Part shown: one piece after another, positions 38,595 through 49,012 of the stretch
How positions within the stretch are numbered: the stretch's first letter is position 1
Layout of the letters: each line of letters begins with the position of its first letter
DNA from: Beaufortia kweichowensis
Taxonomy: Eukaryota > Chordata > Actinopteri > Cypriniformes > Gastromyzontidae
Direction: 5' to 3'
Assembly: GCA_019155185.1 (NCBI GenBank)
Contig: CM032815.1
Span: forward strand, 3,667,001-3,731,000
Length of the DNA stretch: 64,000 nucleotides
Program-made: the position numbers and the translations under genes
The notes under the pieces: model-generated
What the model was told of the DNA's origin: nothing
The model's database searches: none
The model's input: the letters and a program-made list of their open reading frames with translations, nothing else

Positions 38595-41539
38595 TTAACA
38601 ACATTTTATGTAGTATTGAGTATTTTTATGCATATCTGTTTCTTTGACTTCTTTGGTCCGTTAATTCCCATATTGATGTTTTACAACACAATTAAAGTAT
38701 AATCTAGTTCAAAACATTTCCGGTAGGCCTAGTTTCCTCCAATTTTCTACATCCTATTACAATAATTATTCCAGTCAGTGCTTTCGACATTCTCTTTCCT
38801 CTCAGCCACAATACATTCTGAAAACAGTTGGGCCACTTTTACACACAGATTTTTCTATTGAATTTCAATTGCATTCTTCCCAGCCAGTCAGGACCAACTT
38901 TCAAGACAGACTTGCATTGTGAAAACCGTGTTCACTTGAGATCTTTGGGGTGTATTTATACCGCTACCCAATTTGCAGAAATCTGTTAGTAAATCAGGCA
39001 CTAAAAAAGAAAACATAAAAATAATCGCCACTATCAGCGAGTGCAATTCATTCTTAGTGGTTTCCCCTCTGTGTCCATTAAATTTTATGTTTAGTTTTTC
39101 AATCCATTAAATAAACAAACCTGTCCTTGAAATTTCTCTTCAATGGCTTGGTTGTTGTAGTTGCGTGTTCCTGCACCATTACAAAAATACTCAAATACTG
39201 TGAATTAATTGCTTGAAGCAGCGTGACAGTCACATGATTGGTGTCTTTAAATTAAATGAAAATAGGAGTACAGTTATTTATTTCTACTGTCCTAAAATGA
39301 CCCAAGGCACTTCTGAATTCTTTGGCTGCAATTTAAATGTATGTTTCTTTGTACCGCTGGGTAAAAACAGACACAGTTTAGTGGACACAGTTATAATAGC
39401 CTGATTTCACACAACCTAGATTTTTAGTTGGATGAATGAGCCACGGTTACATTGTAATGCTTTATGATTTATTTTATCAGGGGACCTGATCTTAATGAAA
39501 GGAAGCAAAAGTATTGCTATAATTATATGTTAAATCAATTCCCTGCATATTATGAAATGACTTCTGGTGAAGTAAAATTATAGTGACATACTTTTGCCTT
39601 ATTTTATTAGGAAAGACTGGTAATTCAAACCTAATTTAAAACAAACTAACACACAGCAAGGCTTTGGAACCAAACGTTTTGCAGTTAAACAAAATTCAAT
39701 CCAAAGCTAGTTAAAAGAAAACACAGTTCGCCATCAAAACAGACACAGAAAATCATTGCTTGAAGAAGACAAAAGAGAAGTTCAAGCTACATCAATCTCT
39801 AGATTCGAAAATAATAGTCACCACCACCCCCAGAGTCGAATTGCTCTTAGCCACTAGCTTTTCTTCAGCAGCTCTGTTTTTTGTTTCCGGCGGATAGAGA
39901 TCTGCACGATCACTCATTCACTGTGTGTTCCAGATGAAGAGAGAGACAGAGAGATTTAGTGCGTTAAGAGTTTGTGTTTGCACACACATACACACACACG
40001 TGCAGCGGTGTGCAATTTCATTCCAGTCACAAGCCACTTGGAGTTCCTACTTAAGCCATAAACACTGTTTTCACAGATATGTGAGGACACACATTATCTC
40101 TCTCAGAGCAGCTTCTCAACTTGATTATTGTTTTCCAGCAGAACTCTTAACCCAGGCAATCACTCTAGGTGTTTTGAATGCTGAAGTGGGTTACATTTAG
40201 CGGGCTAAAACATAACATGGCAAACCACAAAAGGCTCTCTATGATATACAACTGAGCTCTTAAAGTGACACGATATCGCTTTGCCGGCAGCGTTGTACCA
40301 AACCAGCCGGGAGTTCACAAACAGGGAATTGAGCTGCTGTCCCACAAATGTTATTGAAGTGCTCCACCAATGCACTAAAGTCAACATTGCCAGCAGGGTA
40401 GAGTTTAGTGGCGCTTATGATGTCTTAGTGAGTAGAAGTTTCAGAGCTTTAGTTTATTCAGATGTCTTAACTTCTAGTGGCAAATTTTCCCTGTTGAGAA
40501 AACCTTAAGGCAGCGTTTCTTTTGCTTGGAGAACAGTTTCAAATGTACACACTTCAACTTTTTACTAATAAACAAGCGACAGGACAGAAACATCTTAAAT
40601 GAGCAATGATCTTGTTCATGGCTCAAATGTTTCTCTGAGATAGGAGTGAGACTAAATGGAGAACAAATTGAGACTTTGCTTAAGTGTACTGCCCACTTTT
40701 TTCTCACCCTAGTAAAATATGTTGTTTAGCAGTGTTTTCAAAATTTTATAATGTAAGAAAAATAATTATTTTAGACTTAATCTGTCAGACTGAACAAATT
40801 ATTAAAAAATAATTTTCCAATGTAACCTTGTCTAAGGTGATGGTATTTAAGAATAAAGAATGTCTTGAGATGTCTTGAGCGTTATCAGTAAATCAGCCCA
40901 TCCCGTAACACTGCAGAAAAATGAGTCATCCACAAATGCCTGCATGCTTCCTTTCAGCACTTGTTGTCATGCTTCAGATGAAGCCTCTCTCACCACATCT
41001 TTCATGGGAGCGATGTTATTTTAAGACAAGTTTTTTTTTTTTGCTCTGAAGGTGATCATAACCCCACAACCAAGGTCCCAATCTACATGTTACTGTCACG
41101 AGGGAACCCGTCACCTGTTGACTGAGTTACATTATAGATAAGGAAACATTGCTATTTGGATGGTTGTGGGAAAAGAAAAGACCTGTTTTCCCTTAATCGC
41201 TCCACTTATAAGTGGTTGAAACTTGTTAGCAAGTAAGCGCTGCTGTTTTGTGTGAATTAATTGCTAGGTTGATCCTGTTCTATGGCAGCAGGTGATGTCT
41301 TAAGTGCGGCTTTACTTCTTTATGCAATACTGTACGTTTACTTAAGTGCCTCAACTTTCTTTTCATGCTCTCCCTCAAAAAATCCTTGATTTCAATTGCT
41401 AGATTTTTTTTTTTGCGCACAAAGCTCCATTTTCCCTACTTAAGAGAGCCTTGAACAATTGCACTGAATGGTAAGGGCTGCTAGCACAATGCAATCAATG
41501 AATGTCGTACATTACATTACTGCAGACAATACCCTCTGA
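38595..41539. other. Non-coding upstream flank of the IgLON promoter
   Basis: 39820-40200 contains a CA-rich run (39980-40000) within complex sequence. 40200-40500 is repeat-free. 40900-41540 becomes gradually GC-richer toward the promoter and includes T-tracts at 41031-41042 and 41405-41414. No upstream alternative first exon with a signal-peptide-like frame ending in a phase-1 donor could be identified. Confidence 0.35.
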
Positions 41540-42154
41540 TTTGCGCGCTCTCGTTAAACTGTGCCCCAACTGCCTACCGCGCGTGTATGCGCAGGCGCTG
41601 CTATGACAACAGCGCGCTTTATCCAACTTTTACGCAGCAGAACTGACGAAAAAGTAATGCGCGTTTACAACCTTTCCTCACTGTAATCTCCCGGCAGCCT
41701 CTGAAAGAAACCGAGAAGCGGTCCCGCAGGAGGGAGACTTTTTTCCCTTTTTTGGGAGGGGAGTGTATGCTCGGGCTCATACTGTAAATGCATTGCGCTC
41801 CATATCTGTTTACGCGCAGCAGGAGTGACATTTTGGCACGTTTATTCTCCCGCTCTGCAGCTTTTACTTCTTAAAGTTTGAGTGTCAGTCTGGAAAATTG
41901 ATTTTTAATGTGAATATTAAATGCAATAGGATCCGACTGAGGACGCAACTAAAGTGCACATTTCCTCATGCGTTTTTATTTTTGTTTAGTTTCATGTCGC
42001 ATGACAGCGCTGCGCAGTGATAGATAAGCGCTCTGCACTTTAAGCACGCGGGGGGATTTTGTTTTCTACCCGGGAAGGAAATCTGGATTAGCAGAGGAAC
42101 TGTAATGGCTAACTAACGCGTGTTCTGTGGGACTACTGCGTGAAAACTCTGGAG
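41540..42154 (+). promoter_or_regulatory. CpG-rich promoter and 5' UTR of the IgLON gene
   Basis: CpG and GC content rise sharply here against an AT-rich, CpG-poor background, with runs such as TACCGCGCG, ACAGCGCGC and AAGCACGCGGGG. TGCGCAGGCGC at 41588-41598 is close to the NRF1 palindrome, and a half copy TGCGCAGTG lies at 42011. No TATA box is at a convincing spacing, as expected for a CpG-type promoter. The exact transcription start cannot be read. The block runs directly into the coding exon. Confidence 0.7.
42105..42116 (+). other. Minimal upstream ORF (ATG GCT AAC TAA) in the 5' UTR
   Basis: An ATG with G at -3 and G at +4 opens a three-codon frame ending 38 bases before the first main-frame ATG. 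If transcription starts upstream of it, ribosomes must initiate, stop and reinitiate, or leak past, to make the IgLON protein. Its presence in the mRNA is inferred because the transcription start is unknown. Confidence 0.5.
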
Positions 42155-42321
42155 ATGAAGATGGTGATGTGCGGATGCTGGAGGAGATGTGTTGCGATCA
42201 GTCTCAGACTGTTCTTCCTTTTTCCCGCAGGTCTGCCTGTCCGCAGTCAAGGAGAATCCAAGTCCGATAACGAACAGATGGACAATATCACCGTCAGACA
42301 AGGGGAGACCGTGTTCCTCAG
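42155..42321 (+). CDS. First coding exon of an IgLON-family Ig cell adhesion protein (OPCML/NTM/LSAMP group), partial gene
   Basis: IgLON proteins are GPI-anchored neuronal surface proteins with three Ig domains that bind each other in cis and trans and shape axon growth and synapses. Seen here: a basic/Cys N-terminus (MVMCGCWRR), a hydrophobic core (VAISLRLFFLFPAG), the family hallmark LPVRS near the expected signal cleavage, a short acidic linker, then MDNITVRQGET-VFL, the first strand of Ig domain 1 with an N-glycosylation sequon (NIT). The exon ends CTCAG|GTAGAC, a phase-2 junction inside the Arg codon before the expected Cys, where IgLON genes are known to break. A TAA in frame at 42110 closes the frame upstream. 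First ATG is 42155; 42161 has the better context (AAGATGG) and aligns with the mammalian MGVCG start. The 'MDN' and the CG..SLRL signal favour OPCML/NTM; LPVRS and DNITVRQG also fit LSAMP. No other exon of this gene was found. Confidence 0.9.
42211..42230 (+). promoter_or_regulatory. Splice acceptor-like tract inside the signal-peptide codons
   Basis: A pyrimidine run followed by CCCGCAG lies within codons for FFLFPAG and meets the rules of a 3' splice site. Cutting after 42230 is phase 1, inside the Gly codon before LPVRS. Mammalian OPCML has an isoform with a different signal peptide that rejoins at exactly this Gly-x-PVRS point, so a distal first exon probably splices here. The site is seen; its use is inferred. 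Confidence 0.6.
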
Positions 42322-42327
42322 GTAGAC
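42322..42327 (+). other. 5' splice donor of the IgLON exon
   Basis: The sequence CTCAG|GTAGAC gives a good donor. Reading through it hits TAG at 42323 immediately, so the coding frame must be spliced here. The phase is 2 (AG of an Arg codon stays in the exon). Confidence 0.85.
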
Positions 42328-42329
42328 GC

Positions 42330-44494
42330 TTTTATGCTTTTGCATTTATCACGCTGTCATGTTCTTGCATCCCGAGTGAAAACAGCATCGGAGCTGTCAA
42401 GTGTTGTGACATGCATGACAGCGTGTGACGTATGTTACCTGCTCTGTATTTATTTATAGCAACTGATGTAGCAAAACAATGATTAGAAAGCCAGTTATTA
42501 GTTTAGGTCATGTTATGAGTGAGTTGTTGAAGGACAAAATTAATGTAAATGGCTTGAAAAAAGTTTTGTTATAATAAATAACATATGATTAATATTTTTT
42601 ATACATTAACTTCTAAAGTGGCCTAGATGAATACATGTAGCCTATATGTAAATAGAGCATGCAACAAAGTTTCATTGTTGTGAAATTGCACAACAATGTT
42701 GTGGTTTAAAAAAACTTCATGAATTAATTTGACTCACTCTTTTCTGCATTGCATATTTTGCATGTTTCCATATATTATGTTAAGAAATAACTAGAACTTT
42801 GCAGCATATATTATTGTGTATTATCTATGCAATCAGCTTTGGTTGCATATTTACATAATTCAGACACATCGTGCTTTGCTTTAAATCTATTTATGTCTAC
42901 ACGTTCACCTGGAATGAAAACAATGGCAGTTGTCATCATTGACGCTTGTGTTTATGTGACACAAGTTACAAAAAGTACAAGGCTACTTATTTTAATGGCT
43001 AATGTATGGGGTCTTTATACAGAACACTATGTTGTAATAAAGAGACATGAGCTAGTAACCTTCTGTAGATATGATTATGGACCCTACAGTGGGATTATAC
43101 CAACTTTAATACAGTTTAACCTGTATGCAGACATAGCAAAACATTACCAGTGAGATCACAGATTGACGACTTAATGTACTGTATAACGTTTCTTGCTGTT
43201 TACTATGGAATAAAATTCAGTATGTAAGCAGACAAATATGCTGTGTATCATCTCAACTGTTCTTGTTTAGTTACTTAGGAATAAAGGCCCTCTTTATCCA
43301 GTGATGATATTCCTAAACTGATGAAATTAATACTAATGGTGAATTATGTGGTTATTGATTTTTACAGGAAAGATTTTTAGAGGTGTTCCACTATATGCTG
43401 TTTGCGATATGTAACTTCTTAAAGTTAACATAATGTATCTTTTAATAGATAAATGCTGTAAAAATGGCTTGGGTATATGAATGATGCATTTAAATATGAT
43501 ATTATTTGGAGAATGAATATATTTGAACTATAAAGATGTGCAAAGATAAAACACCTGGCAATCGTATTCCTAAACATTTTCAAATCTGTTTGAAGTTACA
43601 GTATATGCATTGAGATAACATAAATGCACATTCAGCAACTTTACTTATTCATTGCAATTCTTTATGATGGCAATACAGTTTACTTTTATCATGCCTGCTA
43701 CCCAGGGTGATGTTTTCAGGTGAACATTTGTAGAAAACTAGCTCTGGCAGTTCCAATTACTCTTGGGACGAAACATAACAAGGCTATTATGTTAAAAGTA
43801 AGATTTATTGCATAAGTGCTCTACGGTATAGGCTAATTTAAAACCCTCTCACAGAATGAAATGACAAAGATTGAGAGATTTTGAGGGCAGCGAGTGGGTG
43901 TTGAAGTGCTGCACTGTCTGAAGAGGATTATGGGAAACGGCGGCTGATTGGTTGAAAGTTTAGGCAGGGGACTGTGAGATTGATGAGGTAGAAAAAGTAA
44001 ATTGAGAATTTAGCATCAAAACATTTAGGCGAGAAAGAGAAGTCACAAAAAGGGAGTTCTGAAATGGCCGAAGCAATTAAAATGCCAATTAATGAATAAT
44101 ACAACAGAAGGAGCCACTGAGATCAATTGGGTGTTACAACTCAAATAGGCCGCTGTTCCCCTGAGTATTGTGGTTGCCATGTTCAAATTCTTTCAGCAGC
44201 GAGACCAGAAAAGTGATAACTTTTCTGACAAAATGCCTGTGTTATTCGTTTCTGAAATAAATCAACTGTATCGTATGGTAAAAAATACCTAGGGTACAGT
44301 ATATCGTGTCAGTGGAAACAAACAATTCAAAAGCTGTACGTGCACAAACTGTCAAACTTAATGAATTGTTGTTATTCATTGTTCTTTGTTATTTTAAAAG
44401 TATTTTTATACATACTGCCAGACAACATCAAGAAACTTGAGAAATAAAAGAGGTTTATTTATACATAATTGTAGTTAATTCATCATCGACTACT
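42330..44494. other. Proximal intron; candidate regulatory block 43.85-44.2 kb
   Basis: 42330-43840 is AT-rich. 43850-44200 is a repeat-free block with GGGAAACGGCGGCTGATTGG, AATTAAAATGCCAATTAATG and ATAGGCCGCTGTTCCCC, the best enhancer-like segment close to the promoter by appearance. The 108-codon frame at 42827-43153 has no motif. Confidence 0.35.
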
Positions 44495-44605
44495 GTTACT
44501 GTAGCTCCATTTGCTATACAGCAAAGGTTGTAGGTTCAAATCTCAAGTATCATTGTAAGTTGCTTTGAATAAAACGTCTGCCAAATGCATAGCTGTAAAG
44601 GTAAA
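44495..44605 (+). mobile_element. tRNA-derived SINE relic (plus orientation)
   Basis: GGTTGTAGGTTCAAATCTC at 44526-44544 is a tRNA B-box region, followed after a shortened body by TGTAAGTTGCTTTGAATAAAACGTCTGCCAAATGCAT (in pieces), the tail of a very common cyprinid SINE. The A-box half is missing or decayed. Confidence 0.75.
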
Positions 44606-44668
44606 TGTGTGTTTTTACCTTTACATCTATGCATTTGGCAGATGTTTTATTCAAAGCAACTTACAATG
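44551..44668. repeat. Near-perfect 55-bp inverted repeat made of two SINE tails
   Basis: Arms 44551-44605 and 44614-44668 are reverse complements with two mismatches, separated by an 8-base loop (TGTGTGTT). Both arms begin or end with the SINE tail CATTGTAAGTTGCTTTG. The arms are far more alike than the surrounding SINE remnants are to the consensus, which suggests recent formation or gene conversion. Confidence 0.9.
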
Positions 44669-44904
44669 CATTTGAGCTGTACACTTCTTCACGTCTGTGA
44701 AAACCATGCTAAAGTCTCAAAATTAAATTATGAAATAAATAACAATAATCAAAGTTGATTTCACCTATAAATATCACTGTGACTTCAATCTTTGACATGT
44801 CAGTCTTTGAGATATCAAGGTTTATTTTCACAAAATGATTTTATGTAGATAACAGTAAATCACAAAAAAAGCTTTTAGATGGTTATTTACAGGCAGGGTC
44901 ACGT
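44606..44904. other. Spacer between SINE relics
   Basis: Apart from the minus-strand tail up to about 44690, plain AT-rich DNA. Confidence 0.4.
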
Positions 44905-45058
44905 TTGATTAGTATGTGTGTTCCCTGAATCAAACCCACAACCTACAGAGGAACACGTAGGCCTACTGATAAAATGTGTGCCCTGTAATGGACTGTTAGT
45001 TGCTGTGGGTGAAAGTGTTTGCCAACTGCATAAATGCAAATGTAGGCTGTGGTGGATT
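44905..45058 (+). mobile_element. Second tRNA-SINE relic with an inverted head
   Basis: TGTTCCCTGAATCAAACCCACAACCT (44920-44945, given in part) is the reverse complement of the SINE head GGTTGTGGGTTTGATTC. It is followed on the plus strand by CTACTGATAAAATGTGTG, GTTAGTTGCTGTGGGTGAAAG and TTTGCCAACTGCATAAATGC, a diverged tail. Head and tail therefore point in opposite directions. Confidence 0.65.
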
Positions 45059-48000
45059 AATGTAATTACACTGACTTGCTTTTTTAAATTGCATTTTGGA
45101 GTGTATTGGATAGTAGAAAAGCTCACTTTATCACTTGTGGTGGATGAAAATCCAGCGTTTCATTGGTGTGCTGGTTGTGTTTATACCATGAGAGCCTGGA
45201 AACAGGCCTTGTGCTGCTTGTTAAGGCCCAGAGCAGCCAATTTACTCTCTCCCTGCATACAAGATGTACCCCAACAGTTTGGTAGTGGTTTAAAAAGTAA
45301 GAAAATGTTCATACCACCAACTTATAGCAACTTGATATGACAAAATCTTCCAGCCACTTGACTGTCTTTTGTTGACACCTGGTATATCTGCTGTTGTTAT
45401 CACCAGCCTCCAAAAGTTGGTGAGGAGAAGCGAATCCCTGCAATTTTCCTATAAGCCCACCAGGTTTAACCTGCCTGACGATCCAATATTCTCTCTCTGT
45501 GTGTATGTGCATCTTCATTCCTAATTATTGGGGCTTATTAAGGCTTTTGCTCATACTTTGAGTTATGGATTTTCAAAATTGTTGAACCAAAACCTGTGGA
45601 TTTTTGTTAATGAAAGGACCTGAGGTATATCGAAAGATCAAATATCATAGAAACTTGGTTAAAGCTTCTACTTTAATAAATACCGTCATGACCTCAACAT
45701 TTTTTGATTTGATAATCAAGTTTGAGATCGACAAGACTATAATATATTTATTGTTTTTTTTGGACTTCATCCACTCATTATCTTTACTTTCTTTTACTTT
45801 TCCCACAATTCATATCAGATAACTAGTGATTCTCTCTGTGTATTAACAGAGTCCTATTGAATAATCAGATATTGAGAATATGTGCTGCAGAAGAGAATAA
45901 CCCAGAGAGGTTTGAATAGACTGTTGCTCAGGGAAAAAATAAGCTTCTTGCTGATAAGATTGAGAGGGTGCTAATTTGATTTCACAGCGAGCTGCTCAAC
46001 ATTATCTGTCTAATTCCACTTTACTTTACCTTACATCAACATTCCCTTGTCTCTCATTAAAGACTAATCATTTGAGCCACCATCACAGAGCCAGACGGGA
46101 GCATGGGGTGCTGTCAGAATGAATGACCATCCAGACAATTCAGAGACCCTGGATTAATCAGTGTTTTGATATTTCAGAATCAATTTGCATTTCTAGAACA
46201 GACCTGTGCTCTTGTTTGATTTATTTTCGGCTGAATGGAGCTCACGTCCACCCGAGTAACGGGATGAAAGACCGGACGCGTCTGTTGGGGAGCGTATTAG
46301 CGGCAGATGTTTGTCAATTATTTCGGTTCGAGCTGCTGTCGTGGCGTAATGACATTGTGGCGGCTCTTTGGCTGGGGCACACGCTAAATGGGCCAGTACC
46401 TTGTCATCTCTCAGATCATTTCTCCAGGCCAGACTCATTAACCCCAGAGACGACAGAAAGCGAGGAAAGGAGATAAAAAGACAACACGAAAAGGGAAGAC
46501 CACATTGCGGTCAGTGTCTCTCCTTGAACGTCTCTATCATTATATTTTGCTCTATGGTCCTCTCTGGAAATGTGGCCCAGTTGGCCCTGTTTAGTCATTT
46601 CCAGACTTTAAAAGTAATGTTGTTGTTTTGAGAAATTGCATTTTTCAATATCCATTAGCCCCTTTGAGAACAGAGATGGACCACTTGTGTGGTCAAAATG
46701 TGCCAAATTGCACAAGGCCCAAAATTACAAACTCTGACAATAAGAGAAGACGGTCTGTTGGTCAGAGCCTCATTATCCACAGTGTATGCTGTGGACTACG
46801 CACATCCTACATTTTTGTGAAGCTTTTTGTTTGAGAAAATAATCTCTTGTCGATTGAAATAAGTGAGTGTTTTTTGCTGAATAGAGAGCGTTTAAAAGCA
46901 GCATCAATTCTCAGTCTGGGAAAAAATTTGTCAATGTTTTTGAACTATAATTGTAGTCTAATTTTCGCTTCTTTGGTGCCAGATTTCTGTATGAGGGGTA
47001 TTTTTCTTAGACACTAAAGAAGAATCTTTGTCTTATCTGTTTAAATGGTCCACCTCTAAGTTATTTTATACTTTCATTTTAAGTATGTGTTTTGACAAAG
47101 TGTAAAGCAAATTTATTTATTTATTTATTTTTTAAGCTTCATATATTTATCTTATATACGTGATATTCAACAGGCCTTGTATTTTTTAAAAGCACCTACT
47201 GTATTTACTTTAACATACGTCCTAATGCTGCGCAAACTTTTAGTTTTAGTCACAATTAAAGTATAAAAGATTGTTCAACATTTATTTTGAAGTCACTTGT
47301 GTAATATAAATCATATTTAATATTCCGTATATATAAGCTCTTTTTAGATATTGCATGAATTAGCTGTTTTCACAAAGAATACAATTCTCCTATGCTCAGT
47401 AAGCAAATCATGTCTATTTTATCCCCACAAGATAATTTTATTCACAGTTAACAAACACATCAGCTCCTTTGAGGGCTAATTTTTTTCATTTTATAATTTC
47501 ATTGCTGATTTAACATGCCAGACCAGCAGAAGTATCTCATGCCTTTTGTTTTTAAAATGCTTCAACACAGCAAAACATACTCCTAAGACTAGGTATTTGC
47601 CCATGTTCACCTATTAAAAATTCGGAATATTGTCTGCAGTTTATTTTATCACCTGGGCCCAGCCTTAAAAGTTTGATAGCTGGTTTCTCGGAGCATGCAC
47701 GGTTAAGTGACCTATTTTTTTTTTAGCATATTACTGTTATTTTGTACTTATTGCATGAGTGTGGCAAGCAGTTCAGGTCTGGATTGCACAGGTGTGTGGT
47801 TTATAGAGGAGTCTGACACCTGTGCGCCTGCTTTGAGCAACTGGACCGCCGCCAAAGACATTAGAGGTGGGAGACGAGTCTCACAGAATTAGGTGCTTAA
47901 AGGTCTAAACTGCTCTTCCGCAGAGCAAGGTTAACTAAATCAAGAGTACACACAAACACTAAAACACACATCACATTCACACAACCATGCAAATAAGGCT

Positions 48001-48640
48001 GTGCAACTTTGTAGTTTGTGGTTCGAACACATGAAAGTGTGCAAAAAAGGAAGTAATTTCCCACACACTTTATTTTGCAGCTGAATGAAGGCAAGTAAAT
48101 TGCCTTTTTGATTTCTACAGCTAAGGACAAAGTTCATTACCCTATTAAAGCGCAAAGCATATGTTTTTCTGTTCAGCGTTCCAGTTGAGCGCCCAATCAT
48201 TTACTCCCTTCTATTACATCCATAATCAATGTTATACGTAGATATATAGACCATCACCATTTGCTTCCCTTCATTTGCTGGAATAAAAGGACTCTTGAGA
48301 CTGGATATTTTTGGTGCTGGCAGGACTGGGTCCGTTGCACTAAGTGAAGCAATTTACAAGGCGACTTGTGCTGCTGTTTATTTCTCTGGGGAGGGTCTGT
48401 CATTAAAGAAGCAAGATGTTCACAATTTGTTTGAAAAGGCACAAAAAGGGTGTTTAAAACATGTTATCTCAGCCTGACTTACATTTAGCTTTGCACCATA
48501 ATTGGCATGGGATGTCAAACTTTAAGGAGGAACACCTATGTTATTTCACTATTTACTTTAATATTTCATTATAATCCAATCATGACAAACTATTGATGAG
48601 AAGACTAAATATTTGACAAATTTTCAACATTAAATATAAA
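45059..48640. other. Intronic non-coding stretch; candidate blocks 46.08-46.5 and 47.62-47.9 kb
   Basis: 46080-46500 is GC-rich for the intron (GAAAGACCGGACGCGTCTG, GGGGCACACGCTAAATGGG) and opens four frames on both strands. 47620-47900 carries a 10-base inverted pair GCACAGGTGT / ACACCTGTGC with two CAGGTG E-boxes. A TTTA run is at 47109-47132. No acceptor-flanked exon seen. Confidence 0.35.
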
Positions 48641-48795
48641 CAAAAAAATTCAAAAAATCTTATTGTTGTTAAGAATAATGTAAAAAATACCTTAACAATT
48701 TTTTTAATTAATAAACTTTTTTTAATTGTAATTCGTATAGTGCATTTTCATGTGTATGCTCAATATGTGCAGTTATCAGGTTGAGGATGATGTGA
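48641..48795 (+). repeat. Unnamed dispersed repeat (family C), copy 2
   Basis: TTTTCATGTGTATGCTCAATATGTGCAG at 48746-48773 (in part) matches the 18.1 kb copy; preceding A/T-rich sequence is similar in composition only. Confidence 0.45.
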
Positions 48796-48925
48796 TACAA
48801 AATCACAAATTATCAGTCATTACAGAGACATATTTTAATGTCTTTTCACATTCTATGTTTTTTGTATCTACTGTATATACAAAATAATTTTATTATGTAT
48901 ATATCTGTATTAAAACAGAGTTGCT

Positions 48926-49012
48926 GTTGGGTCCGTGGCTTATTGGTAAGGCAGCCTGATCTAGGAATTCGTACTGTATGTATTTTACAAGCTGGATATG
49001 AATCTTACAAAC
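48926..49012 (+). mobile_element. Possible tRNA-like SINE head
   Basis: GTCCGTGGCTTATTGGTAAGGCAGC (48931-48955, in part) looks like the 5' half of a tRNA with an A-box (TGGCTTATTGG). A weak B-box-like GGATATGAATC lies about 50 bases on. It is not an intact tRNA: no acceptor stem can be closed. Confidence 0.4.

Noticed and set aside
42821..43153. A second IgLON exon just downstream of exon 1
   Set aside because: The 108-codon frame lacks the Ig1 cysteine, WLNRS-like and YTCSVQT-like motifs and has no polypyrimidine-AG start.
44918..45340. 140-codon plus-strand frame
   Set aside because: It starts inside a SINE relic and lacks any domain.
46123..46476. 117-codon plus-strand frame in a GC-richer intronic block
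   Set aside because: Frames are open on the opposite strand too, and no acceptor/donor pair or IgLON similarity was seen.
48926..49012. tRNA gene
   Set aside because: An A-box-like stretch exists but no acceptor stem or anticodon arm can be formed; a SINE head is more likely.
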